Of a stretch of DNA of 64,000 nucleotides, positions 34,282-42,719 are shown piece by piece. The notes below the pieces were generated by a model, which was not told the DNA's origin, searched no databases, and saw only the letters and a list, made by a program, of their open reading frames with translations. How positions within the stretch are numbered: position 1 is the stretch's first letter; each line of letters opens with the position of its first letter. Made by a program: the position numbers and the translations under genes. Source of the stretch: Aliishimia ponticola (GTDB taxonomy: Bacteria > Pseudomonadota > Alphaproteobacteria > Rhodobacterales > Rhodobacteraceae); contig NZ_SRKY01000003.1 in NCBI RefSeq assembly GCF_004803475.1, positions 186,001-250,000 on the forward strand, given 5' to 3'.

Positions 34282-34974
34282 ATGAACATCATCTGGCTGG
34301 GGCACGGGTCGTTCCGAATCGAGATTGGCGGGCAGGTTCTACTGGTTGACCCGTGGCTGACCGGCAATCCCGTCCTGCCCGAAGACCAGCACGAGGCCGC
34401 AACGGCGGGGGCGACGCATCTGTTGCTGACCCATTGCCATTTCGACCATGTCGCCGACCTGATCCCGCTCTGCCGGGCGCTGAAAATCCCGGCGGTCGGG
34501 CAATATGACGTGATGAGCCACTGGGCCGCGCAGGACGGGATAGAGACCGTCGGGTTCAACAAGGGCGGCACGGTGGATTTGAACGGGGTGCGGGTGGCGA
34601 TGGTGCCGGCCTCTCATTCGTCCACCTTCGGCAGCGATGACGGGCCGAAAGCCGCCGGGTCCGAGGTGGGCTACATGATCATGGGCGAAGGTCACACGAT
34701 CTATGTTTCCGGCGATACGGCAATCATGGCCGATATGGATTGGATGGGGGATTACTACAAACCCGATATCGGCATCCTGTCCGCAGGCGGGCACTTCACG
34801 ATGGACATGAAGCAGGCGGCCTATGCGTCGAAACGCTATTTCGACTTCAAGACCGTGATCCCGTGCCACTACAAGACCTTTCCGATCCTTGAACAGGACG
34901 CGAAGGCGCTGCGGGATGGCCTTCCCGGCGTGGACGTGATCGAGCCCGAGGTGATGGTGCCCATCGCGCTTTGA
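34282..34974 (+). CDS. UPF0173-family metal-dependent hydrolase
   Basis: 230 residues, MBL fold. Metal ligands: LGHGSF at the start, LLTHCHFDHVADLIP (about 50-64), the His in PASHSS, GDTA and the C-terminal PCHYKTF. No signal peptide. The family name is UPF0173; some members are annotated as L-ascorbate-6-phosphate lactonase-like, but the true substrate is unknown. A GGGAG site precedes the ATG. Confidence 0.92.
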   Translation: MNIIWLGHGSFRIEIGGQVLLVDPWLTGNPVLPEDQHEAATAGATHLLLTHCHFDHVADLIPLCRALKIPAVGQYDVMSHWAAQDGIETVGFNKGGTVDLNGVRVAMVPASHSSTFGSDDGPKAAGSEVGYMIMGEGHTIYVSGDTAIMADMDWMGDYYKPDIGILSAGGHFTMDMKQAAYASKRYFDFKTVIPCHYKTFPILEQDAKALRDGLPGVDVIEPEVMVPIAL

Positions 34975-34993
34975 TCGCCGGGTTAACAAGGTA

Positions 34994-35030
34994 TTACGGC
35001 ACCGTGCGGTCCCTGCGTGCGGTGCTGTAA
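34994..35030. repeat. Stem-loop between convergent genes
   Basis: TTACGGCACCG and CGGTGCTGTAA pair along 11 bp with one G-T pair around a 15-nt loop. It lies after the UPF0173 gene and before the end of tadA, and could end or protect either transcript. No T run. Confidence 0.5.
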
Positions 35031-35103
35031 CAATTCACAAACGAAGATTAACGCGCCGAGTCAAATACGCGCCACAAGCCACTGAAATAGCTGTACTTTT
35101 AGT

Positions 35104-35553
35104 CTATCTTCGCTGCGCGAAAAAGGCCTTGAGCAGCGCTTCGGCCTCTTGTCCGGCGATGCCGTCATAGACCTCTGGCACGTGATGGGCCTGCGCGTGC
35201 GAAAAGACGCGCGCACCATGCGCAACGCCGCCGGATTTCGGATCGCTCGCCCCGTAATAGACGCGGGCGATGCGGGCGGCGGCGATGGCCCCGGCGCACA
35301 TGGCGCAAGGCTCCAGCGTCACGTAAAGATCATGGCCGGGCAGACGTTCGGACCCGGCAGCGGCGCAGCCCGCGCGGATCGCCAGCATTTCCGCATGGGC
35401 GGAGGGGTCGTTCAACTCGCGCGTCCTGTTCCCCGCCCGCGCGACCACCTGCCCGTCCGGCGCGACGAGGACCGCGCCCACCGGCACCTCGCCCCGATCG
35501 GCGGCAGCGCGCGCTTCGTCCAGCGCAAGCGACATGTAAGAACGGAACTCCAT
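35104..35553 (-). CDS. tadA: tRNA-specific adenosine deaminase
   Basis: 149 residues from the ATG at 35553, behind a GGGGGG site; an inner ATG at 35535 is also possible. Longer frames read into rluB in antisense. Zinc-deaminase motifs HAEMLAIRAG (about 55-57) and LEPCAMCAGAI (about 85-91) are complete. It deaminates A34 of tRNA-Arg(ACG) to inosine and is essential in most bacteria. It is divergent from rluB, with 61 bp between the starts. Confidence 0.95.
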   Translation of the reverse strand: MEFRSYMSLALDEARAAADRGEVPVGAVLVAPDGQVVARAGNRTRELNDPSAHAEMLAIRAGCAAAGSERLPGHDLYVTLEPCAMCAGAIAAARIARVYYGASDPKSGGVAHGARVFSHAQAHHVPEVYDGIAGQEAEALLKAFFAQRR

Positions 35554-35614
35554 CCCCCCAGATGCGCCGAATCCTCCCCCTTCCGCAAGCGCGGCAAACC
35601 GGGTAAGCGAAGCC

Positions 35615-36430
35615 ATGACCAAGGAAACTCCGGAAGGCGACCGCATCGCCAAGGTTTTGTCGCGGGCCGGGATCGCCTCGCGCCGGGAAGCCGAACGCAT
35701 GATCGAAGCCGGGCGTGTGACCGTCAACGGCAAGGTCATCACGCGCGCCGCGCTGAACGTGACGGACAAGGATACAATCACCGTCGACGGGAAGCTGGTG
35801 GGCGAACCGGACCCGCCGCGCCTGTGGCTGTATCACAAGCCCGCCGGGCTGGTGACGACCACGAAGGACGAACAGGGGCGGCCCACGATCTTTGACGACC
35901 TGCCGGAGGATTTGCCTCGGGTGATGACTGTCGGACGGCTCGATCTCAATTCCGAAGGCCTGCTGCTGCTGACCAATGATGGCGGCATCAAACGGCAATT
36001 GGAACTGCCGCAAACCGGGTGGCTGCGGCGCTACCGGGTGCGTATCCACGGGCGGCCCACGGATGACACCTTTGCCCCGCTGCGCGATGGGATCACGGTG
36101 GACGGGCAGAGATTCCTGCCCATGCAGATCACGCTGGATCGCCAGCAAGGGGCGAATGCGTGGGTCACGGTGGGCCTGCGCGAAGGCAAGAACCGCGAGA
36201 TTCGCCGCGCCATGGACGATATCGGCCTGTCGGTGAACCGGCTGATCCGCGTCTCTTACGGCCCATTCCAGCTGGGACAGCTCAAGCAGGGCGAGGTCGA
36301 AGAGATCCGCCGCCGCGTGCTGCGCGACCAGTTGGGACTGGAGGCGCAAGAGCCCGGCCCCGCCCCGGCCCGCCGCCAGGTCAGCCGCCGCCCGCGTGGC
36401 CGAAAGGGCGCGCCCGGCAGCCGCGGATGA
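35615..36430 (+). CDS. rluB: 23S rRNA pseudouridine synthase, RluB-like
   Basis: 271 residues. N-terminal S4 domain (KVLSRAGIASRREAERMIEAGRVTVNG, about 10-40), catalytic core with the active Asp in VGRLDLNSEGLLLLTNDG (about residue 110), and the EGKNREIRRAMDDIG motif near 190. The RsuA/RluB/RluE/RluF group; the basic Arg/Pro-rich tail (PAPARRQVSRRPRGRKGAPG) is typical of RluB. It modifies U2605-type sites in helix 93 of 23S rRNA in characterised members; the exact target here is inferred. Confidence 0.9.
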   Translation: MTKETPEGDRIAKVLSRAGIASRREAERMIEAGRVTVNGKVITRAALNVTDKDTITVDGKLVGEPDPPRLWLYHKPAGLVTTTKDEQGRPTIFDDLPEDLPRVMTVGRLDLNSEGLLLLTNDGGIKRQLELPQTGWLRRYRVRIHGRPTDDTFAPLRDGITVDGQRFLPMQITLDRQQGANAWVTVGLREGKNREIRRAMDDIGLSVNRLIRVSYGPFQLGQLKQGEVEEIRRRVLRDQLGLEAQEPGPAPARRQVSRRPRGRKGAPGSRG

Positions 36431-36542
36431 TGCGAGATATGGCAATTTCCCCTTGTACCCCAACCCACCGTCACACATTTCCATTAGGCCCGCGCTTGGC
36501 AGAGCGCTGCGCTGCGGCTAGACTTCGTTCCGGGGGGCCTGA

Positions 36543-36632
36543 ATGAAAACGACCCAAGTCCAGAAGATCGCCTATGTGGCGTTGATCGTGCTGATGTTCG
36601 GCACCTGCACCGGCTGGCTGGGAGGCTTGTGA
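36543..36632 (+). CDS. 29-residue single-TM small protein
   Basis: MKTTQVQKIAYVALIVLMF then a Cys and a short WLGGL end: a polar head and one TM helix. It starts behind a GGGGGG stretch, and its stop is 4 bases before the XpaC-like gene, whose GGAGG ribosome site (36621-36625) lies inside it. It is too short for ordinary ORF calls, but the position, hydrophobic profile and spacing support translation. It is the first gene of the 36.5-42.7 kb cluster and may act as a leader or as a small membrane partner. Confidence 0.6.
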   Translation: MKTTQVQKIAYVALIVLMFGTCTGWLGGL

Positions 36633-36636
36633 CCTC

Positions 36637-37539
36637 ATGAACAAACGCTATGGCGGCAAATACAGCCCGGATGGCAGCTTTGACCAAGGCGCCGACGGCA
36701 AAGAGGCAGCACAGACGCCGATTGCCCCGCGGATCGAGGTCAACCCGGTCGGCGCGCGCGCCAACGTGCTGTTCATCCCGGCGATTCCGCTGGTGTTCAC
36801 TACGTTGAACAATGGCGCTGTGGGGATGGCTCTGGGCCTTGTGGGCGCGGGTCTGCTGACGCTGGCGGCGTTTTTGCTGCGTGGTGGCCTGGAAGCGGCG
36901 GCCGAGTATGAGGCCCGCCGGGTCGCGCGCCGCCCCGCCTTTCCGCGCAAGATGGCGGCATCGCTGCTGACCGGATTGGGGGTTTGCGCGGCGACGCTGG
37001 CGCATGGTCATCCGCTTCTTGGGGCGTTGATCTTTGGCGCTGCGGCAGGCGCGCTGCACGTGGCGGCCTTTGGCATCGACCCGCTGCGCAACAAGGGAAT
37101 GGAGGGCATCGATACCTTCCAGCAAGACCGCGTCGCCCGTGTTGTGGACGAGGCGGAAAAGCACCTCAATGCCATGGAAGACGCACTACGCCGCGCAGGC
37201 GACCGCCGGGCCGAGGCCGCAGCCGAACAATTCCGCGCCACGGTCCGCGATCTGGTGCGCACGGTCGAAGAAGACCCGCGCGACCTGACGGCGGCGCGCA
37301 AGTATCTGGGCGTGTACCTGATTGGCGCGCGCGACGCTGCCGTGAAGTTCGCCGACCTGAACGCCCGCGCGCAAAACCCTGAAGCACAACAGAAATTCAT
37401 CGCTTTGCTGAGCGATTTGCAGAACAACTTTGCCGCCAAGACCCGCGCGCTGATGGCCGATAGCCAGACCGATCTGGACATCGAAATCAGCGTCCTGCGG
37501 GACCGGTTGGCGCGCGAAGGCGTAAGACTAGACACCTAA
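36637..37539 (+). CDS. XpaC-like protein ('5-bromo-4-chloroindolyl phosphate hydrolysis' family)
   Basis: 300 residues. Two hydrophobic pairs lie at about 40-75 and 100-145; the C-terminal 150 residues are helical and charged. XpaC and TelA lie together in many genomes; the historical name came from a screen and does not prove phosphatase activity. The central segment RVARVVDEAEKHLNAMEDALRRAG and the following coil-prone stretch suggest assembly at the membrane. It precedes telA by 26 bp in the same operon. Confidence 0.8.
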   Translation: MNKRYGGKYSPDGSFDQGADGKEAAQTPIAPRIEVNPVGARANVLFIPAIPLVFTTLNNGAVGMALGLVGAGLLTLAAFLLRGGLEAAAEYEARRVARRPAFPRKMAASLLTGLGVCAATLAHGHPLLGALIFGAAAGALHVAAFGIDPLRNKGMEGIDTFQQDRVARVVDEAEKHLNAMEDALRRAGDRRAEAAAEQFRATVRDLVRTVEEDPRDLTAARKYLGVYLIGARDAAVKFADLNARAQNPEAQQKFIALLSDLQNNFAAKTRALMADSQTDLDIEISVLRDRLAREGVRLDT

Positions 37540-37565
37540 AAAGTGACCTGAACGAGGAAGAACCA

Positions 37566-38762
37566 ATGTCCGACAACGTGCGCCAAAAAGCCGAGGCCGC
37601 CCTGGCCGAGGTGGAGGAAGTCACCGCAATGATCCTGCCGGAACCCGGTGCAGCAGCGGATATCGTTCCGCTTGAGCAGGCCGATCCGGCCCTCACCGCC
37701 GAGATCAACGCACGCATGGACGAAATAGACATGGAGGATACCAACTCCATCGTGTCCTTCGGCTCTGCCGCGCAGGCCGAATTGCAGGAAATCAGCCAAT
37801 CGATGCTGTCGGGCGTGCGCAACAAGGATGTTGGCCCCGCCGGCGACAGCCTGCGCAATATCGTCACCACGATCCGCGGCTTCTCCGTGTCGGAACTGGA
37901 TGTGCGCCGGGACCGGACATGGTGGGAAAAGCTTCTGGGCCGCGCCGCGCCTTTCGCCAAGTTCACCGCCCGCTTCGAAGAAGTGCAGGGCCAGATCGAC
38001 CGCATCACCGACGATTTGCTGGGCCACGAACATGTGCTGCTGAAAGATATCAAATCGCTCGACCTGCTTTATGACAAGACGCTGCAATTCTACGATGAGC
38101 TGGCGCTTTATATCGCGGCGGGGGAAGCCAAGCTGGGCGTGCTGGACGGCACGGACATCCCCGCCAAGGAGGCCGCCGTTCAGGCCGCGCCCGAGGCCGA
38201 TCAGGTGATGGCGGCGCAGGAATTGCGCGACCTGCGCGCGGCCCGCGACGATCTGGAGCGCCGCGTTCACGACCTGAAACTGACGCGGCAGGTGACGATG
38301 CAATCGCTGCCCTCCATCCGGCTGGTGCAGGAAAACGACAAATCGCTGGTCACGAAAATCAACTCGACGCTCGTCAACACCGTGCCGCTTTGGGAAACCC
38401 AACTGGCGCAGGCTGTCACCATCCAGCGCTCGGCGGAAGCTGCGGCGGCGGTGCGCGACGCCAATGACCTGACCAACGAATTGCTGACTGCGAATGCCAA
38501 GAACCTGCGCGACAGCAACAAGATGATCCGTCAGGAAATGGAACGCGGCGTCTTTGATATCGAAGCGGTGAAGAAGGCCAATGCGGATCTGATCGGCACG
38601 ATCGAGGAAAGCCTGCAAATCGCGGACGAAGGCAAACGCAAGCGGGCCGAAGCCGAAACCGAACTCAAGAAGATGGAAGCGGAACTGCGCGATACGCTGG
38701 CCTCTGCCAAGTCGCGCCGCGACGGCGTTGGCGACAATGCCGGAACGGCGGTGCCCGCTTGA
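37566..38762 (+). CDS. telA: Toxic anion resistance protein TelA
   Basis: 398 residues, full-length TelA-family protein (PF05816), all-helical and highly charged. FGSAAQAELQEISQSMLSGVRNKDVGPAGDSLRNIVTTIRGF is the family N-terminal core; the middle is coiled (about 200-330) and it contains SLPSIRLVQENDKSLVTKI. Cytoplasmic. TelA proteins confer tellurite or cell-envelope-antibiotic tolerance by an unknown route. Together with the XpaC-like gene upstream it forms the conserved core of this cluster. Confidence 0.92.
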   Translation: MSDNVRQKAEAALAEVEEVTAMILPEPGAAADIVPLEQADPALTAEINARMDEIDMEDTNSIVSFGSAAQAELQEISQSMLSGVRNKDVGPAGDSLRNIVTTIRGFSVSELDVRRDRTWWEKLLGRAAPFAKFTARFEEVQGQIDRITDDLLGHEHVLLKDIKSLDLLYDKTLQFYDELALYIAAGEAKLGVLDGTDIPAKEAAVQAAPEADQVMAAQELRDLRAARDDLERRVHDLKLTRQVTMQSLPSIRLVQENDKSLVTKINSTLVNTVPLWETQLAQAVTIQRSAEAAAAVRDANDLTNELLTANAKNLRDSNKMIRQEMERGVFDIEAVKKANADLIGTIEESLQIADEGKRKRAEAETELKKMEAELRDTLASAKSRRDGVGDNAGTAVPA

Positions 38763-38775
38763 ACGGCGGCGCGGC

Positions 38776-39717
38776 ATGACGGCGCGGCGGCGCATCGCGG
38801 CGCGCGCGCTGGCCGGGCTGGCCCTGGTTGGCCTGACCGCGTGCGATCTGATGGCACCGGTTGAACCGGTGCTGACGCCGCGCGCGCGTCCGCCGCAAGT
38901 CACCGCGCCGGAAAGCCAGGAAACGCCCGAGCCCTCAGCCAACAGCGAGGCGCTGCGCGCCTACTACGCCCAGGTTCTGCGCGACGGTCAGACGCGCGGG
39001 CTGCTCCGCACCGATGGCGGCGGGCCGGACACGCCCTATACGGTCGACATGCTGGTGCGCAATTTCGAACAAATCTCGTTCTTCAGCGAATATGAGCGCG
39101 GCGAACAACCGCTTCGGCGGTGGGATGGTCCGGTACGGCTGCAGGCGCGCTTTGGGGCGTCGGCCTCGCCCGCGCTGCGCACCCGCGATACCAACGCGCT
39201 GATTGGCTACGCGAACCGGCTGGCACGGGTCACGGGCCACCCTATCTCCGTCTCTGCCGACCAGCCCAATTTCCTTGTATTCTTCGTCAGCGAGGACGAG
39301 CGCGCGGGCGCGATCGAGGAAATGCGCCGTATCGAGCCGCGGCTTGACGGGCGCACGCTGGCCTCCATCACCAACCTGCCGCGATCGACCTATTGCCTGG
39401 TGGTGGCGATGACCGATGCGGGCGATGCCGCCCGGTATCGCCGGGCCTTTGCGATCATTCGGACGGAACAGCCCGACCTGATGCGGCTCTCCTGTATCCA
39501 CGAGGAAGTCGCGCAAGGCTTGGGGCTGGCCAACGATTCCCCCTATGCGCGCCCGTCGATCTTCAATGATGATGACGAATTCGCACTGCTGACCAGCCAT
39601 GATGAAAAGCTGCTAAAGCTGCATTACGACCCGCGCCTGACCACCGGCATGGGCGCAGAGCAAGCGCTGCCCATCGCGCGCAACATTGCCGCCGATCTGA
39701 TGGCACCGGGATCGTAA
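38776..39717 (+). CDS. DUF2927 lipoprotein
   Basis: 313 residues from the ATG at 38776, 14 bases after telA stops. Signal peptide with lipobox LVGLTAC (Cys about 23), then a Pro-rich spacer, then a DUF2927 domain (about 75-270, with YTVDMLVRNFEQISFFSEY, LRRWDGPVRLQ, ASITNLPRSTYCL and CIHEEVAQGLGLANDSP). The HEEVAQ-LG segment resembles a zinc-metalloprotease-like HExxx motif but lacks the second His in place. An inner-membrane or outer-membrane lipoprotein, perhaps sensing or processing at the envelope. Confidence 0.85.
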   Translation: MTARRRIAARALAGLALVGLTACDLMAPVEPVLTPRARPPQVTAPESQETPEPSANSEALRAYYAQVLRDGQTRGLLRTDGGGPDTPYTVDMLVRNFEQISFFSEYERGEQPLRRWDGPVRLQARFGASASPALRTRDTNALIGYANRLARVTGHPISVSADQPNFLVFFVSEDERAGAIEEMRRIEPRLDGRTLASITNLPRSTYCLVVAMTDAGDAARYRRAFAIIRTEQPDLMRLSCIHEEVAQGLGLANDSPYARPSIFNDDDEFALLTSHDEKLLKLHYDPRLTTGMGAEQALPIARNIAADLMAPGS

Positions 39718-39844
39718 CCTTCGCGATCCGGGGGCCCGGTCACTCCGGCCTCACCTTGGCTGACGGCTTCGTGTCCGCGCATTGCACCGCCCCGGCGCGC
39801 CCATATTTCCGCTGCGTAACATATGCCATCGCAAAGGAACTGCC

Positions 39845-40321
39845 GTGCCCGCTTCGCCCCCTCTCAATTCTATCGTGCTGGCAGGTCTTGCCGGCGAACT
39901 CGCCTTCGAAGCCTATGCGTGGCTACTGTCCCCGGTCCTGTTCGGCGTCACGTTGGAGCCCGCCCGGCTGGTGACTGCGCTGACGCAGATGGGAACCGGC
40001 ATTGCCCTGCCCTATGGCGCGGCCTTTGCGCTGCATTTTGCCATCGGCGCGCTGGTGTTTCCGGCCATTGTCTGGATGACCCACGCCCGCACCGGGCTGA
40101 AATTGCCGCTGGCGGGCGCGGTGGCCGGGCTGGGCCTTTGGTTCGTGGCCCAAGGCCTGCTGGCCCCGGTGGTGGGGCGCAGCTTCATGATGGGATTCGG
40201 TGCCTATACGCAATCGTCCTTCATCGGCCATGTCGGCATGGCGGCCCTGATGGGCGGGCTGATGGTCTGGTTCATGGCGCGCTTTGCGCCGCCGCGCAAA
40301 AATGAGGTGCCACTGGGCTGA
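39845..40321 (+). CDS. Four-helix membrane protein, unknown
   Basis: 158 residues from a GTG at 39845 behind an AAAGGA site; a longer frame upstream has no membrane character. Four hydrophobic helices at about 8-28, 40-75, 85-110 and 125-150. No family recognised. It lies between the DUF2927 lipoprotein and the SPFH gene in the cluster; a 127-bp gap precedes it, so it may have its own promoter. Confidence 0.7.
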   Translation: MPASPPLNSIVLAGLAGELAFEAYAWLLSPVLFGVTLEPARLVTALTQMGTGIALPYGAAFALHFAIGALVFPAIVWMTHARTGLKLPLAGAVAGLGLWFVAQGLLAPVVGRSFMMGFGAYTQSSFIGHVGMAALMGGLMVWFMARFAPPRKNEVPLG

Positions 40322-40397
40322 TTTCCCCGGCAAAAACCCGTCGCGCTTCGTCGCCCACCCGTCTATAAGGTTCGCAGATTTTCAGACGGGTGGGACA

Positions 40398-41516
40398 ATG
40401 GGCATCTTCGACTTTCTTTCCGGCGAATTCATCGACGTCATTCACTGGGTGGATGATACGCGCGATACGATGGTCTGGCGCTTTGAACGCGAAGGGCACG
40501 AGATCAAGTACGGCGCAAAGCTGACCGTGCGCGAAGGGCAAGCCGCCGTCTTTGTCCATGAAGGCCAATTGGCGGATGTGTTCACCCCCGGTCTTTACAT
40601 GCTTGAGACCAACAACATGCCGATCCTGACCACGCTTCAGCATTGGGATCACGGCTTTCGCAGCCCGTTCAAGTCCGAGATTTACTTCGTCAACACGACC
40701 CGGTTCAACGACCTGAAATGGGGCACGAAGAACCCGATCATCTGCCGCGACCCGGAATTCGGCCCGGTGCGTCTGCGCGCCTTTGGCACCTATTCGGTAA
40801 AAGTCGCCGACCCCGCACGTTTTCTGGTCGAAATCGTCGGCACCGATGGCGAATTCACCATGGACGAGATCAGCTTTCAGATCCGCAACGTGATCGTGCA
40901 GGAATTCTCCCGCACCATTGCGCGGGCGGGCATTCCGGTGATGGACATGGCCGCCAACACCCGTGAATTGGGGCAGCTTGTGGCCAAGGAAATCGGGCCG
41001 CGGATCGCGGAATATGGTCTGGCCCTGCCAGAGCTTTATATCGAAAACATCTCGCTCCCGCCTGCGGTCGAAGCGGTTCTGGACAAGCGGTCGTCGATGG
41101 GCGTGATCGGAAACCTGGGCGAATACATGCAGTTCCAGGCGGCCGAAGCCTTAGGCCGCGATGGGGCCGGCGCCGGGGCCATTCAGGCCGGCATGGGCGC
41201 GGCCATGGGGATGCAGATCGCGCATCAGGCCGCCGGTCCATGGGGCACGCGCCCCGCGCAAGTCGAAGCGGCCCCCGCGCCCGCCGCGCTGGCACCGCCT
41301 CCGCCGCCCGTCGAACATGTCTGGCATATCGCTGAGGCCGGGCAAACCAAGGGTCCGTTCTCCAAGGCGCGGATGGGCCAGATGGTCGCCGATGGCGCGC
41401 TGACGCGGGAAACCTATGTCTGGACCCCCGGACAGGACGGCTGGTTGCGGGCCGAGGACGTGACCGAACTGGCGCAGCTTTTCACCATTCTGCCGCCCCC
41501 GCCGCCGGGGGCTTGA
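40398..41516 (+). CDS. SPFH-domain protein with C-terminal GYF_2 domain
   Basis: 372 residues. N-terminal IFDFLSGEFIDVIHWVDDTRDTMVWRFEREGHEIKYGAKLTVREGQAAVFVHEGQLADVFTPG is the YdjI/virion-core type of SPFH (prohibitin/flotillin-like) and extends to about residue 260. A Gly/Ala-rich and Pro-rich linker (PAPAALAPPPPP) follows. The C-terminal 60 residues (VWHIAEAGQTKGPFSKARMGQMVADGALTRETYVWTPGQDGWLRAEDV) match the GYF_2 fold, which binds proline-rich or signal sequences. Likely membrane-associated scaffold; 34 bp before the zinc-ribbon gene. Confidence 0.88.
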   Translation: MGIFDFLSGEFIDVIHWVDDTRDTMVWRFEREGHEIKYGAKLTVREGQAAVFVHEGQLADVFTPGLYMLETNNMPILTTLQHWDHGFRSPFKSEIYFVNTTRFNDLKWGTKNPIICRDPEFGPVRLRAFGTYSVKVADPARFLVEIVGTDGEFTMDEISFQIRNVIVQEFSRTIARAGIPVMDMAANTRELGQLVAKEIGPRIAEYGLALPELYIENISLPPAVEAVLDKRSSMGVIGNLGEYMQFQAAEALGRDGAGAGAIQAGMGAAMGMQIAHQAAGPWGTRPAQVEAAPAPAALAPPPPPVEHVWHIAEAGQTKGPFSKARMGQMVADGALTRETYVWTPGQDGWLRAEDVTELAQLFTILPPPPPGA

Positions 41517-41550
41517 TCGCCTTTGCACCGCTGAACAGGCAAGCTGGATC

Positions 41551-42660
41551 ATGATGGATCTGACGGACGTCGCCCCGCTGGAAGAGCACCGATTCCCCTG
41601 TGACACATGCGGGGCCGATCTGCGCTATGATCCCGGCGAGGGCCAGCTGATCTGCGACCATTGCGGTAACACCGTGCGCCTGCACGAACGCGCCCAAACG
41701 CGGCACGCGCTGCGCGAGCTTGATCTGCGCGCGGCGCTGAACGACCGCCTGCCGCAGGCAGATATGGAAGAAACCCGCGTGTCCGTCTGCCCCAATTGCG
41801 CGGCGCAGGTGGAGTTCGACCCGGACGTACATGCCGCCGAATGCCCCTTTTGTGCGACGCCCGTGGTCACGGATACCGGTATCCACCGCCATATCAAACC
41901 GCGCGGTCTTCTGCCCTTCGCGCTGGATGAAAAACAGGCGCGCGCGGCAATGAACGATTGGCTTGGATCGCTTTGGTTCGCCCCGAACGGGTTGCAGGAC
42001 TATGCGCGCAAGGGCCGGAAGATGCAGGGGATCTACGTCCCCTACTGGACCTTCGATGCGCAGACCCAATCGCGATATTCCGGCCAGCGCGGCACGGTGT
42101 ATTACGAAACGCGGATGGTGCAGCGCGACGGCAGGCGGGTGCAGCAACGGGTTCAGAAGGTTCGCTGGACCAATGTGCGCGGTCGGATTGCGCGGTTTTT
42201 CGACGATGTGGTTGTACTGGCCTCTCGGTCTTTGCCCAAACGTTATACCGACGCGCTGGAGCCGTGGGATCTGACCGCGCTGGAGCCGTACGCGCCAGAG
42301 TACCTCGCCGGGTTTCGTGCCGAGGGCTATACGGTCGAGCTGGGCGAAGGCTTTGCCGAAGCGCGCGCCATCATGGACCGGGTGATCGTGCGCGACGTCA
42401 AGTTCGATATCGGCGGGGACCGGCAGCGCATCCATGATATCGACACCGATCTGAGCGATATGACGTTCAAGCATGTGCTTTTGCCGGTCTGGCTGGCGGC
42501 CTATAAATATCGCGGCACCACCTACCGTTTCGTGGTGAATGGGCAATCGGGCCGTGTGCAGGGCGAGCGCCCTTGGTCGGCCTGGAAGATCACCTTCGCC
42601 GTGTTGGCCATCGCGGTGCTGGCTGCGGTTTTCGGATATCTCTACGCCCAAAACGCTTGA
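41551..42660 (+). CDS. Double zinc-ribbon protein with C-terminal TM helix
   Basis: 369 residues. Two CX2C pairs form zinc ribbon 1 (CDTCG about 17-21 and CDHCG about 34-38); a second ribbon has CPNCA and CPFCA (about 80-105). The middle (110-340) is a beta-rich region with WFAPNGLQDYAR, VPYWTFDAQTQSRYSGQRG and KRYTDALEPWDL, seen in proteins annotated as 'TFIIB-type zinc finger' or 'primosomal protein N'-like' beside SPFH genes. A single TM helix (WKITFAVLAIAVLAAVFGYLY) anchors the C-terminus. It is not a transcription factor; likely part of the SPFH membrane assembly. Confidence 0.85.
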   Translation: MMDLTDVAPLEEHRFPCDTCGADLRYDPGEGQLICDHCGNTVRLHERAQTRHALRELDLRAALNDRLPQADMEETRVSVCPNCAAQVEFDPDVHAAECPFCATPVVTDTGIHRHIKPRGLLPFALDEKQARAAMNDWLGSLWFAPNGLQDYARKGRKMQGIYVPYWTFDAQTQSRYSGQRGTVYYETRMVQRDGRRVQQRVQKVRWTNVRGRIARFFDDVVVLASRSLPKRYTDALEPWDLTALEPYAPEYLAGFRAEGYTVELGEGFAEARAIMDRVIVRDVKFDIGGDRQRIHDIDTDLSDMTFKHVLLPVWLAAYKYRGTTYRFVVNGQSGRVQGERPWSAWKITFAVLAIAVLAAVFGYLYAQNA

Positions 42661-42698
42661 TGCGGATGGCTCTTCGCGCGGGTGGTCCGCCGTGGATT

Positions 42699-42719
42699 GA
42701 GTATTTGTGGAACAATGAA
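42699..42719 (-). repeat. Repeated intergenic motif, copy C
   Basis: GAGTATTT-GTG-GAACAATGAA on the plus strand, the same orientation as copies A and B, 38 nt after the zinc-ribbon stop. Unlike A and B no minus-strand gene ends 8 nt away. The rest of the 212-bp gap to the nitroreductase shows no other feature. Confidence 0.7.
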
